Origin: Bacillota bacterium
GTDB lineage: Bacteria > Bacillota > Clostridia > Lachnospirales > Lachnospiraceae
Reading direction: 5' to 3'
DNA length: 64,000 nucleotides
Assembly: GCA_023390555.1 (NCBI GenBank)
Contig: JAEWCQ010000014.1
Location: 124,001 to 188,000 of the forward strand
Positions 41,816 through 49,696 of the stretch are shown in pieces (position 1 is the first letter of the stretch; every line of letters starts with the position of its first letter). A model generated the notes under the pieces. The model was given only the letters and a program-made list of their open reading frames with translations. It was not told the DNA's origin and did not search any database. The position numbers were made by a program, and so were the translations under genes.

Positions 41816-42709
41816 ATGGAGACAAATATTCTGTTGGAAAATGGTACAAATGAGCTTGAGGTTCTTGAATTTACGCTGAAAGGTAATCATTATGGAATTA
41901 ATGTGGCAAAGATTCGGGAAATTCTTTCTTATCATCCGGTAACACCGATTCCGAATGCACATCCATATGTAGAAGGGATTTTCATGCCGCGTGACGAGAT
42001 GATTACGGTCATCAGCCTGAGAAAGTGCCTGAATATGGAAGAAGAACCGGAAAAGGGCCTGTTTATCATTACGAATTTCAATAAGTTGAACATAGCATTC
42101 CATGTGGATGAAGTAATCGGTATTCACAGAGTTTCATGGGCTGATATCATTAAACCGGACTCTACGGTGAATTCCAGAGATAACGGAGTGTCTACCGGAG
42201 TAATCAAATTGCAGGATAAACTGGTTGTGATTCTTGACTTCGAGAAGATTGTAACAGATATCAGTCCCGAAACAGGACTGAGGGTATCCGATATTGCTGA
42301 AATAGGAGATCGTTCAAGAGTTAATGCACCGATCGTGATTGCGGAGGATTCTCCGCTGCTTAGCAAACTAATTACCGACTGCCTGCGGAAATCCGGATAT
42401 ACAAATCTGAATGTGAATATGAACGGTCAGGAAGCATGGGATAAATTGCTTCAATATAAAGAAGAGGGAACGCTGAAAGAAAAGGTTCACTGTGTCATAA
42501 CCGATATCGAGATGCCGCTGATGGACGGACACCGGCTGACAAAATTAATCAAGTCGGATGATGCGATGAACGACATACCGGTTGTAATATTTTCATCCCT
42601 TGTGAATGAAGAAATGAGAAGAAAAGGCGAGGCACTGGGAGCAGATGCACAACTTACCAAACCTGAGATAGGACATCTTGTTGCGGCAATTGATCGACTG
42701 ATCAAATAA
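41816..42709 (+). CDS. cheV: CheV: CheW domain fused to a receiver domain
   Basis: 297 residues. An N-terminal CheW-like scaffold (~1-160; EFTLKGNHYGINVAKIREIL, VEGIFMPRDEMITVISLRK) couples receptors to CheA. The C-terminal receiver (~170-297) has IAEDSPLL, the phospho-Asp in VITDIEMPLMDG, and a lysine in LTKPE. In Bacillus, CheV-P mediates adaptation. GGGAGG fixes the ATG at 41816. It lies 16 kb from the main chemotaxis operon, with its own promoter. Confidence 0.9.
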   Translation: METNILLENGTNELEVLEFTLKGNHYGINVAKIREILSYHPVTPIPNAHPYVEGIFMPRDEMITVISLRKCLNMEEEPEKGLFIITNFNKLNIAFHVDEVIGIHRVSWADIIKPDSTVNSRDNGVSTGVIKLQDKLVVILDFEKIVTDISPETGLRVSDIAEIGDRSRVNAPIVIAEDSPLLSKLITDCLRKSGYTNLNVNMNGQEAWDKLLQYKEEGTLKEKVHCVITDIEMPLMDGHRLTKLIKSDDAMNDIPVVIFSSLVNEEMRRKGEALGADAQLTKPEIGHLVAAIDRLIK

Positions 42710-42727
42710 TCATAATATGATTGGTAA

Positions 42728-42754
42728 GGGGATGTGATTTTAAATCACATCCCC
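42728..42754. repeat. Perfect inverted repeat between cheV and the next gene
   Basis: GGGGATGTGATTT-T-AAATCACATCCCC: 13-bp arms around one base. No T-tract follows. It may be a weak terminator, an operator, or an mRNA hairpin upstream of the TTG start at 42803. Confidence 0.55.
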
Positions 42755-42802
42755 TCATGTATATCTGAGGTGTTTCGAAAATATCGCACGGAGGAAGTTC
42801 CC

Positions 42803-44371
42803 TTGAGTAAAAATGAAGATTATTTAGATGACCTGTTGAGCTCCGTATCACGGAGAAACGATAAAAGAGATTTGGCCGACCTGTTACATACTGTCCGGGA
42901 GGATGAAGCAAAAGCTGCAAGAGAGCAGCAGAGCAGAAAACACAGAAGAGAGTTCGGGAAGAACTTCTACCAGGAGTTTGAAAAGGAACTGAAACATGTG
43001 GAAGAAGATGAGTTTATCCGGGATTTCGAACTCGAACTGGATGCCGAAGAGGCAGAAGCAATGCAGAAGGATCAGGACTTTCCGCAGATGGAAGAGTTGA
43101 CGGCAAAATCATCCCGTTCCGATGAGGGGGCGGAGGAAACAGCAGAGATGCCGGAGGATTTTCTGGAAGATCTGCTTGGAGAAGAGGAACCTCAACTTTC
43201 TGCACTCGGAGAAGATGACGCGGATTCCCTGTCTTTTCTGGAAGAACCTTTGGAAGAGGATTCTGCCCTGTCAGATATGGCAGATGAAGAGGAAAGAGAA
43301 GAAGCGCCGCTGTTTGAAGAGGAAGAAGAACAGATTATAGATGAGGCATCACTGGAAGAGGAGAATTCCGATCGTGCAGGAGAAGATGACGATCTGATGG
43401 ATCTTCTCTCCGGTCTTTCGGAAGATGAAGAACTTTCGGACATCAGTGCTTTGTTGAAGGCAGATCAGGAAGATATTGAAATTGCCGACGATACCTCCGG
43501 TGAATTTGAGAAGTTGGGGAGTATTGATGAACTGTCCGATATCAAAGGCGGCAAGAAAAAGAAGAAAGAAAAAAGCGGCAAGAAAAATGGCTTTTTAACA
43601 AAACTTCTGACTTTGCTTTTTGGGGATGAATCGGATGCGGACACGAACGTGGATGTAGCGGAAGAAGGTACGCTGGAGAATATTTCCGATGAGAATATGG
43701 AAATTCTGCGTGAACTGGACTCCTCTGCGGATGACGGAAATGAAACCGGAAAAAAGGGCAAAAAGAAAAAAGAAAAAAAGGAAAAAAAAGAAAAGAAGGA
43801 AAAACCACCGAAAATAAAGGAAAAGAAGGAGAAGAAACCGAAAGAGCCGGATCTTTCTCCGCCTTTACCGAAAAAACCCGTAATATTGATTGCCATCATG
43901 GCGTTTTCCATCTTTGTGCTGATCATGCTCGGAGGAAAGCTGGTCGGCTATTCGAATAGTATGGCAGAAGCAGAGCGGTATTACGATAATGGAAAATATA
44001 CAAAAGCCTATGATGCCATAGCCGGCATGTCGATGAAGAAGAGCGACCAGGAATTTTATGACAGATGTGCTGTGCTTGCCATGGTGCAGGAACAATATGA
44101 TGCCTACATTTCTCTGATGGATGTCAGCCAGTATGATATGGCACTGGATTCGCTTGTCCGCGGAGTCGGCAGACATGATAAATATTCTGATCTTGCAAAG
44201 GAATACGGGGTTGTGCCGGAATTTAACAAGCTTGAAACGCAGATAGAGCAGGCTTTGGACGAACAGTTTGGTGTATCGGCAAAACAGGCGCTGGAAATAT
44301 ATGACTTGCATGACCGGGAAAATTACAGTGTTCAGATCAACCAGATACTTGAAAAACTCGGACTGGAGTAG
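42803..44371 (+). CDS. Acidic, membrane-anchored protein of unknown function
   Basis: 522 residues. The N-terminal ~270 residues are very rich in Asp/Glu and probably disordered. Two lysine-rich blocks follow (KKKKKEKSGKK and KKEKKEKKEKKEK). A single membrane helix lies at ~359-380 (VILIAIMAFSIFVLIML), and a helical C-terminal region of ~140 residues includes AERYYDNGKYTKAYDA, a tetratricopeptide-like pattern. By the positive-inside rule the acidic part is cytoplasmic. The start is a TTG with CGGAGGAAG; upstream frame extension runs into a hairpin. It is between cheV and hisH. No family recognised; a structural or signalling adaptor is possible. Confidence 0.65.
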   Translation: MSKNEDYLDDLLSSVSRRNDKRDLADLLHTVREDEAKAAREQQSRKHRREFGKNFYQEFEKELKHVEEDEFIRDFELELDAEEAEAMQKDQDFPQMEELTAKSSRSDEGAEETAEMPEDFLEDLLGEEEPQLSALGEDDADSLSFLEEPLEEDSALSDMADEEEREEAPLFEEEEEQIIDEASLEEENSDRAGEDDDLMDLLSGLSEDEELSDISALLKADQEDIEIADDTSGEFEKLGSIDELSDIKGGKKKKKEKSGKKNGFLTKLLTLLFGDESDADTNVDVAEEGTLENISDENMEILRELDSSADDGNETGKKGKKKKEKKEKKEKKEKPPKIKEKKEKKPKEPDLSPPLPKKPVILIAIMAFSIFVLIMLGGKLVGYSNSMAEAERYYDNGKYTKAYDAIAGMSMKKSDQEFYDRCAVLAMVQEQYDAYISLMDVSQYDMALDSLVRGVGRHDKYSDLAKEYGVVPEFNKLETQIEQALDEQFGVSAKQALEIYDLHDRENYSVQINQILEKLGLE

Positions 44372-44382
44372 GAAGGGCGAAT

Positions 44383-45003
44383 ATGATTGCAATTATCGAT
44401 TACGATGCCGGTAATTTGAAAAGTGTGGAAAAAGCACTGAAGCTGCTTGGCGAAGAAAGTATGATAACAAGAGATTTTAAGAGCATTGAGGAAGCAGATA
44501 AGGTGATACTTCCGGGCGTTGGGGCATTTGGAATGGCGATGTCTAATTTGAAGAAATATGATCTGGACAAGGTGATTCACGAAGTATGCGAAAGAGGAAC
44601 GCCGTTTCTTGGTATCTGCCTGGGACTTCAGCTGATGTTTGATGGAAGTGAAGAAAGTGAAGGTGTGGAAGGGCTTGGACTGCTGGAAGGAGATATTGTG
44701 AAGATACCCGACCAGGAAGGTCTGAAGATACCGCACATCGGCTGGAATTCGCTGGAACTTCAGAATCAAGGAAGGCTGTTTGCGGGATTGGAAGACAATC
44801 CGTACGTGTATTTTGTCCACTCCTACTATTTGAAAGCGAAGGAAGCGGAGATTGTAAAAGCAACTACGGAATATAGTACGACGATACATGCTTCGGTAGA
44901 AAAGGATAATATTTTTGCCTGTCAGTTTCATCCGGAGAAAAGCAGTCATGTGGGACTCACGATACTGAGAAACTTTGCCGCAATACAGAGAGGAGCAAAA
45001 TAA
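44383..45003 (+). CDS. hisH: Imidazole glycerol phosphate synthase, glutaminase subunit
   Basis: Releases ammonia from glutamine for HisF in histidine biosynthesis. A 206-residue class I glutamine amidotransferase: nucleophilic Cys in LGICLGLQ, and His and Glu in [16 protein letters not shown] before the ATG. Its stop overlaps the hisF start by one base. The other his genes are not in the window, so hisHF is separated from any histidine operon here. Confidence 0.93.
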   Translation: MIAIIDYDAGNLKSVEKALKLLGEESMITRDFKSIEEADKVILPGVGAFGMAMSNLKKYDLDKVIHEVCERGTPFLGICLGLQLMFDGSEESEGVEGLGLLEGDIVKIPDQEGLKIPHIGWNSLELQNQGRLFAGLEDNPYVYFVHSYYLKAKEAEIVKATTEYSTTIHASVEKDNIFACQFHPEKSSHVGLTILRNFAAIQRGAK

Positions 45004-45764
45004 TGTTTACAAAGAGAATTATTCCCTGTCTGGATGTCAATAACGGAAGAGTCGTAAAGGGCGTTAATTTTGTGAATCTGCGAGATGCGGGAGACCCGGT
45101 TGAGATTGCGGCCGCCTATGACAAGGCCGGTGCGGACGAAGTGGTGTTTCTGGACATTACAGCCTCTTCGGATGCCAGAGCAACGGTAGTCGACATGGTC
45201 CGCCGTGTGGCGGAAAAAGTCTTTATTCCATTTACGGTAGGCGGAGGAATTCGTACGGTAGATGATTTTAAGGTACTGTTAAGAGAAGGCGCAGATAAGA
45301 TTTCCATCAATTCCTCTGCAATCAATACGCCGAAACTGATCAGTGAAGCAGCGGACAAATTCGGCAGCCAGTGTGTGGTTGTTGCAATTGATGCAAGAAG
45401 AAGAGAAGATGGTTCCGGATGGAATATTTATAAAAACGGAGGCCGTGTGGATGTAGGTATCGATGCGGTGGAATGGGCTATGAAGGTGAATCAGCTTGGC
45501 GCAGGTGAGATTCTTTTGACCAGCATGGACTGTGATGGAACAAAGGCTGGATATGATCTGGAACTGACAAGGCAGATTGCGGAAAATGTGTCCATACCGG
45601 TCATTGCTTCCGGAGGTGCGGGAACCAGAGACCATTTTTACGAAGCACTGACAGAGGGAAAAGCGGATGCCGCACTGGCAGCTTCTCTGTTTCATTATAA
45701 AGAGCTGGAGATTATGGATTTAAAGAATTATCTTGCACAAAAGGGCGTATCCGTACGCAGATAG
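45003..45764 (+). CDS. hisF: Imidazole glycerol phosphate synthase, cyclase subunit
   Basis: A 253-residue TIM-barrel cyclase making imidazole glycerol phosphate and AICAR from PRFAR and ammonia supplied by HisH. Typical motifs: [14 protein letters not shown] (catalytic Asp), [14 protein letters not shown], and [15 protein letters not shown] with the second catalytic Asp, VIASGGAG. Full length. The start overlaps the hisH stop (TAATG), so the subunits are co-translated. A hairpin terminator follows. Confidence 0.94.
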   Translation: MFTKRIIPCLDVNNGRVVKGVNFVNLRDAGDPVEIAAAYDKAGADEVVFLDITASSDARATVVDMVRRVAEKVFIPFTVGGGIRTVDDFKVLLREGADKISINSSAINTPKLISEAADKFGSQCVVVAIDARRREDGSGWNIYKNGGRVDVGIDAVEWAMKVNQLGAGEILLTSMDCDGTKAGYDLELTRQIAENVSIPVIASGGAGTRDHFYEALTEGKADAALAASLFHYKELEIMDLKNYLAQKGVSVRR

Positions 45765-45793
45765 GAACAGATACAAACAGCACAAAGGAAATC

Positions 45794-45819
45794 AGGGATG
45801 GGCGACCATCCTTGTTTTT
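45794..45819 (+). terminator. Terminator after hisF
   Basis: AGGGATGG-GCGA-CCATCCTT, then GTTTTT. A tetraloop hairpin with U-tract. It lies over the upstream candidate start of the next frame, supporting the downstream start for ung. Confidence 0.6.
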
Positions 45820-45839
45820 GGAATCAGGAGATGAAGAAG

Positions 45840-46517
45840 ATGGGTATGATCGAGAATGACTGGCTGCCGAGCGTGCAGACGGAATTTAAAAAGCCATACT
45901 ATAGAGACTTGTTTCAATTTGTAAAAAAAGAATACGATACACAAGTGATATATCCTCCGGCGGATGATATATTTAATGCGTTGCATCTCACACCGCTTTC
46001 GGATGTGAAAGTTCTGATTTTGGGACAGGATCCCTACCACAATGCGCACCAGGCACATGGTTTGAGCTTTTCGGTATTGCCGGAGCAGAAAGAACTGCCG
46101 CCGTCTTTGCAGAATATTTATCAGGAACTGCAGAATGATCTGGGCTGCGACATCCCGAATAACGGTTATCTGAAAAAGTGGGCAGATCAGGGTGTTCTAT
46201 TGCTCAATACGGTACTTACCGTTCGGGCACATCAGGCGAATTCCCATCAGGGCAAGGGGTGGGAGCAGTTTACGGATGCGATCATCCATGCGGTCAGCCA
46301 GCAGGACAGACCGATCGTCTATATGCTCTGGGGCAGACCGGCACAGAGCAAGATACCAATGCTGACGAATCCAAAACATCTGATTCTTAAGGCGCCACAT
46401 CCAAGTCCGCTTTCTGCTTACCGTGGATTCTTTGGGTGCAGACATTTCAGTCAGGCGAATGAATTTCTGGTAAAAAATGGAGTGGAACCAGTTGACTGGC
46501 AGATTGAGAATCTATAA
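45840..46517 (+). CDS. ung: Uracil-DNA glycosylase (family 1)
   Basis: Excises uracil from DNA in base-excision repair. A 225-residue cytosolic enzyme with the water-activating motif GQDPYHN, AHGLSFSV, LLNTVLTV and the DNA-intercalation loop HPSPLSAYRGFFG. The ATG at 45840 is 9 nt after CAGGAG; a frame extension to 45798 would run through the hisF terminator. Length matches the family. Confidence 0.94.
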   Translation: MGMIENDWLPSVQTEFKKPYYRDLFQFVKKEYDTQVIYPPADDIFNALHLTPLSDVKVLILGQDPYHNAHQAHGLSFSVLPEQKELPPSLQNIYQELQNDLGCDIPNNGYLKKWADQGVLLLNTVLTVRAHQANSHQGKGWEQFTDAIIHAVSQQDRPIVYMLWGRPAQSKIPMLTNPKHLILKAPHPSPLSAYRGFFGCRHFSQANEFLVKNGVEPVDWQIENL

Positions 46518-46538
46518 AAAGGCCCATAAAATGAGGAG

Positions 46539-46566
46539 TGCCCCGATATCCGAAGATATCGAGGCA
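46539..46566. repeat. Hairpin after ung
   Basis: TGCC-c-CGATATC-CGAA-GATATCG-a-GGCA, a strong stem with a CGAA tetraloop but no T-tract. It may stabilise the mRNA end or act as a weak terminator. The rest of the ung-to-46854 gap holds only the promoter and leader listed below. Confidence 0.5.
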
Positions 46567-46732
46567 ATTATGAAAAAATTTATCTAAAAACATGAGATTC
46601 CTTATTGATATGAATTGATTATAGCAATTATATATGAACAGAATATGAACATAAAGTGAAAAGTTTGTGAAAACCACAAGAAATGAAATGGAAACAAAAC
46701 GTTTATTGTTGAAAAGTAACAAATGATATGCA

Positions 46733-46761
46733 TTGAAAATAGAAAACAGGAATGCTATAAT
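46733..46761 (+). promoter_or_regulatory. Promoter of the FliD-like gene
   Basis: TTGAAA (46733-46738), a 17-bp spacer and TATAAT (46756-46761) preceded by TGC (extended -10). This is a vegetative, not sigma-28, promoter. It leaves an untranslated leader of about 85 nt. Confidence 0.7.
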
Positions 46762-46790
46762 CTAGGTGAGAGATTATGACGATAACTGTT

Positions 46791-46846
46791 ACAGGAAACC
46801 ACAGGAACCGTACCGACATGGAGGTTGGTACACAGACTCAAAGGAG
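46791..46846 (+). promoter_or_regulatory. Leader with CsrA-type GGA sites and hairpin
   Basis: Two adjacent copies of ACAGGAA (46791 and 46801) precede a hairpin (46810-46831). An 8-pair stem GTACCGAC/GTTGGTAC (one G-T) presents a six-base loop ATGGAG, i.e. GGA in a hexaloop. The Shine-Dalgarno AAAGGAG follows at about 46840. GGA in a hairpin loop near the ribosome site is the classical CsrA-binding arrangement, which represses flagellin translation in Bacillus. Binding is inferred. Confidence 0.5.
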
Positions 46847-46853
46847 TGATGAT

Positions 46854-47600
46854 ATGTCAAGTATTTCAAACTATGATTCAAGTACGATCAGTACTTTGTT
46901 CTCGAGCCTGTCAACAAGCTCATCAAAATCGTCTTCATCGGACTTACTGGGAATCAGTTATACGGATTACGCGAGTATCCGCAGCGGAAGCTATTATAAG
47001 CTGATGAAAAATTATTATGCAGAAACAGAGAGCAGTTCTTCTACCTCCACATCCAAGGATTCTACGTCAACACTTGCAAAAATAGAAGACAGTTCCGATG
47101 ATGTGAAGGAATCGGCGGATGTACTTTTGGAAAAGGGGACGGATTCCGTATTCAATAAGACTTCCGTTACGGATGAATCCGGAACGACTTCTTATGGATA
47201 TGACAAAGATAAAATATACAATGCGGTCAGTGATTTTATAGATGATTATAACAGTCTGATCGATGCGGCAGACGATTCGAATGTGACCGGTATCGTAAAT
47301 GCGGAATCGACACTGACAGGTATGACGAAGGCGAATGCCAATCTGCTGAGTTCGATCGGTATTACGATTGACTCGGACAATAAACTTGCGATTGATGAAG
47401 ATACCTTTCGGAGTGCAGATATGGAAACGGTAAAGTCACTGTTTAACACAACCGGCTCCTATGGTTATCAGGTGTCTGCACAGGCATCTATGATGAATTA
47501 TTATGCACAGAATGAAGCGGGCAAGTCCAATACATACAGCAGCAGCGGTACCTACACTTACAATTATGCAACCGGTGAAATCTATAGTTCCACAACGTAA
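46854..47600 (+). CDS. Short FliD-like (flagellar cap-related) protein
   Basis: 248 residues. The first ~110 are extremely Ser/Thr-rich. The C-terminal part has AVSDFIDDYNSLIDAADDS, LLSSIGITIDSDNKLAIDEDTFRSADMETVKSLFN, the pattern of the C-terminal region of flagellar hook-associated protein 2 (FliD). FliD proteins are normally 450 or more residues, so this is a reduced relative without the N-terminal D0/D1 part. AAAGGAG fixes the ATG at 46854. It stands alone between promoter and terminator, away from flagellar genes. It could be a secreted adhesin or cap variant. Confidence 0.6.
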   Translation: MSSISNYDSSTISTLFSSLSTSSSKSSSSDLLGISYTDYASIRSGSYYKLMKNYYAETESSSSTSTSKDSTSTLAKIEDSSDDVKESADVLLEKGTDSVFNKTSVTDESGTTSYGYDKDKIYNAVSDFIDDYNSLIDAADDSNVTGIVNAESTLTGMTKANANLLSSIGITIDSDNKLAIDEDTFRSADMETVKSLFNTTGSYGYQVSAQASMMNYYAQNEAGKSNTYSSSGTYTYNYATGEIYSSTT

Positions 47601-47660
47601 AAGGAAAAGAGCTTTTTGGCGGATTGAAGAGCTGTAGAACATTCGGCTTATATGAAAATA

Positions 47661-47691
47661 AAAAGGAAGTCCAACTTGGGACTTCCTTTTT
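47661..47691. terminator. Bidirectional rho-independent terminator
   Basis: AAAAGGAAGTCC pairs perfectly with GGACTTCCTTTT around a 6-nt loop. It lies between the convergent FliD-like and ABC-F genes. Confidence 0.88.
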
Positions 47692-47705
47692 CGTATCGGA
47701 AAGAA

Positions 47706-49346
47706 TCAGTTATCGCTCTCAGCTTCGTCAGTCATTGCATATACCTGACGTTTTCGAGCCATTTCATCACTTTCCAGATATTCGTCATAAGTAGTGATTT
47801 TATCGATGATGGTTCCGTTTGGCATAAATTCGATAATACGGTTCGCCGTTGTCTGGGTGAACTGGTGGTCACGGGAGGCGAATAATACAACACCCGGGAA
47901 TTTGATCAATCCGTTGTTCAAAGCGGTGATAGACTCCATATCCAAATGGTCGGTAGGCTCATCCAGGATTAAGACGTTGGTAGCCATGATCATCATGCGG
48001 GAGAGCAGTACACGAACTTTTTCACCACCGGAGAGCACGCGCATCTTCTTCATGCCGTCTTCACCTGCAAAGAGCATTCTTCCAAGGAAGCCACGTACAT
48101 AAGTCGCATCCTTGATCTCAGAGTATTGGGTCAGCCAGTCTGTGATGGCAAGATCCGTATCGAAGATTTCGGTATTATCTTTCGGGAAATAAGCCTGTGA
48201 TGTGGTAACCCCCCATTTATAAGATCCTTCATCCGGCTCCATTTCTCCGGCAAGAATTTTAAATAAAACAGTCTTTGCAAGTTCATTGCTTCCGACAAAA
48301 GAAGCCTTATCCTCGTGTCCCAAAATAAAGGAGACGTTGTCCAGAATCTTCACACCGTCGATGGTCTTGCTGATCCCCTCTACCGTAAGAACTTCGTTTC
48401 CGATATCACGGCTTGGACGGAAATCGATATATGGGTATTTACGGCTGGAAGGTCTGATCTCATCCAGCTGGATTTTTTCAAGTGCACGTTTTCTGGAAGT
48501 AGCCTGTTTGGATTTGGAAGCATTTGCGGAGAATCGGGAAATAAAGTCCTGCAATTCCTTGATCTTTTCTTCCTTCTTCTTGTTGGCTTCCTTCATCTGC
48601 TTCACAAGCAGCTGACTGGATTCATACCAGAAGTCATAGTTGCCGGCATAGAGCTGAATCTTGCCGTAATCGATATCTGCAATCGAAGTACATACTTTGT
48701 TTAAGAAATAACGGTCATGAGATACAACAATCACAGTGTTTTCAAAATTGATCAGGAATTCCTCCAGCCATGCAATCGCGTCCAAATCCAGGTGGTTGGT
48801 GGGCTCGTCGAGAAGCAGGATATCCGGATTGCCAAAGAGTGCCTGAGCAAGCAGAACTTTCACCTTCAATGCACCCGGCAGGTCTTTCATAACAGCGTAG
48901 TGATATTCGGTAGAGATTCCAAGGCCGTTTAACAGCATTGCTGCGTCGGACTCAGCATTCCAGCCGTCCATCTCTGCAAATTCGCCCTCCAGTTCGCTGG
49001 CGCGGATACCGTCTTCATCGGTAAAATCCTCTTTTGCGTAGATTGCGTCTTTTTCTTTCATGATATCATACAGCCGTTTGTTTCCCATGATAACAGTATC
49101 CAAAACAGTAAATTCATCATATTTAAAGTGATCCTGCTGCAGGAAAGAGAGACGCTGTCCCGGTGTAATGACGATATCGCCGTTGGTCGGTTCCAGCTGA
49201 CCGGATAAGATTTTTAAAAACGTAGATTTTCCGGCACCGTTGGCACCAATCATACCATAGCAGTTGCCTTCGGTAAATTTAATATTAACTTCCTCGAAAA
49301 GGGCTTTTTTCCCAAGTCGTAAGGTTACATTATTTGCACTGATCAT
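47706..49346 (-). CDS. ABC-F family ATPase (YkpA/YbiT type)
   Basis: A 546-residue soluble protein with two ABC ATPase domains and no membrane segment; ABC-F proteins act on the ribosome. Domain 1 has Walker A GANGAGKST and Walker B ILLLDEPTNHLD, but its signature reads PGALKVK in place of LSGGQ. Domain 2 has the signature LSGGEKVR and VLILDEPTDHLD, but its Walker A is degenerate (GSNELAKT). These deviations are typical of the YkpA/YbiT branch. AAAGGAAC precedes the ATG. Probably a translation factor rather than an antibiotic-resistance protein. Confidence 0.87.
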   Translation of the reverse strand: MISANNVTLRLGKKALFEEVNIKFTEGNCYGMIGANGAGKSTFLKILSGQLEPTNGDIVITPGQRLSFLQQDHFKYDEFTVLDTVIMGNKRLYDIMKEKDAIYAKEDFTDEDGIRASELEGEFAEMDGWNAESDAAMLLNGLGISTEYHYAVMKDLPGALKVKVLLAQALFGNPDILLLDEPTNHLDLDAIAWLEEFLINFENTVIVVSHDRYFLNKVCTSIADIDYGKIQLYAGNYDFWYESSQLLVKQMKEANKKKEEKIKELQDFISRFSANASKSKQATSRKRALEKIQLDEIRPSSRKYPYIDFRPSRDIGNEVLTVEGISKTIDGVKILDNVSFILGHEDKASFVGSNELAKTVLFKILAGEMEPDEGSYKWGVTTSQAYFPKDNTEIFDTDLAITDWLTQYSEIKDATYVRGFLGRMLFAGEDGMKKMRVLSGGEKVRVLLSRMMIMATNVLILDEPTDHLDMESITALNNGLIKFPGVVLFASRDHQFTQTTANRIIEFMPNGTIIDKITTYDEYLESDEMARKRQVYAMTDEAESDN

Positions 49347-49564
49347 AAACTAAACCGTTCCTTTCTTTCTATAAAAAATGTGTTTTATACATTCTTTCTT
49401 ATTTTATCGTAAAATCCATATTTTGCAAGCCTTTTTACAGGATGGGATTTTTTTTGCCAGATAATACAAAAGAATTCAGAATTCCGCTGTAAAAACAGAA
49501 GAAGTGACGGAAACGCAGCGGAAGGAAAAAAGGTATGTGGAAAACGTATCTTTGGACAGAAAGT

Positions 49565-49582
49565 ATGTGAAAAAATTCACGA
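49565..49582 (+). promoter_or_regulatory. Rex-like operator upstream of the first PFOR gene
   Basis: ATGTGAAAAAATTCACGA matches the Firmicute Rex consensus TTGTGAAWWWWTTCACAA at 16 of 18 positions. It lies 30 bp upstream of the -35 box. Rex is the NADH/NAD-sensing repressor of fermentation genes, so redox control of PFOR is plausible. A second inverted repeat TGTAC/GTACA (about 49584-49602) lies between it and the promoter. Confidence 0.5.
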
Positions 49583-49611
49583 TTGTACTTCGTTTCGTAC
49601 AGTGTGCAACC

Positions 49612-49640
49612 TTTACAATCGACAAATTAAATGCTAAAAT
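49612..49640 (+). promoter_or_regulatory. Promoter of the first PFOR gene
   Basis: TTTACA (49612-49617), a 17-bp spacer and TAAAAT (49635-49640), 57 bp before the ATG. Confidence 0.6.
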
Positions 49641-49696
49641 GGGAATTAAGTCGCAAAGACACATATTTTCTATATATTTATAAGGAGGAATAAGTA

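Noticed and set aside
43192..43926. Long minus-strand frames opposite the acidic protein gene
   Set aside because: They are Ser/Phe-rich mirror translations of GAA/GAG and AAA/AAG codons, with no start signal.
47706..49346. ABC-F gene as an antibiotic-resistance determinant
   Set aside because: The degenerate motifs and lack of a long interdomain linker point to the house-keeping YkpA/YbiT branch.
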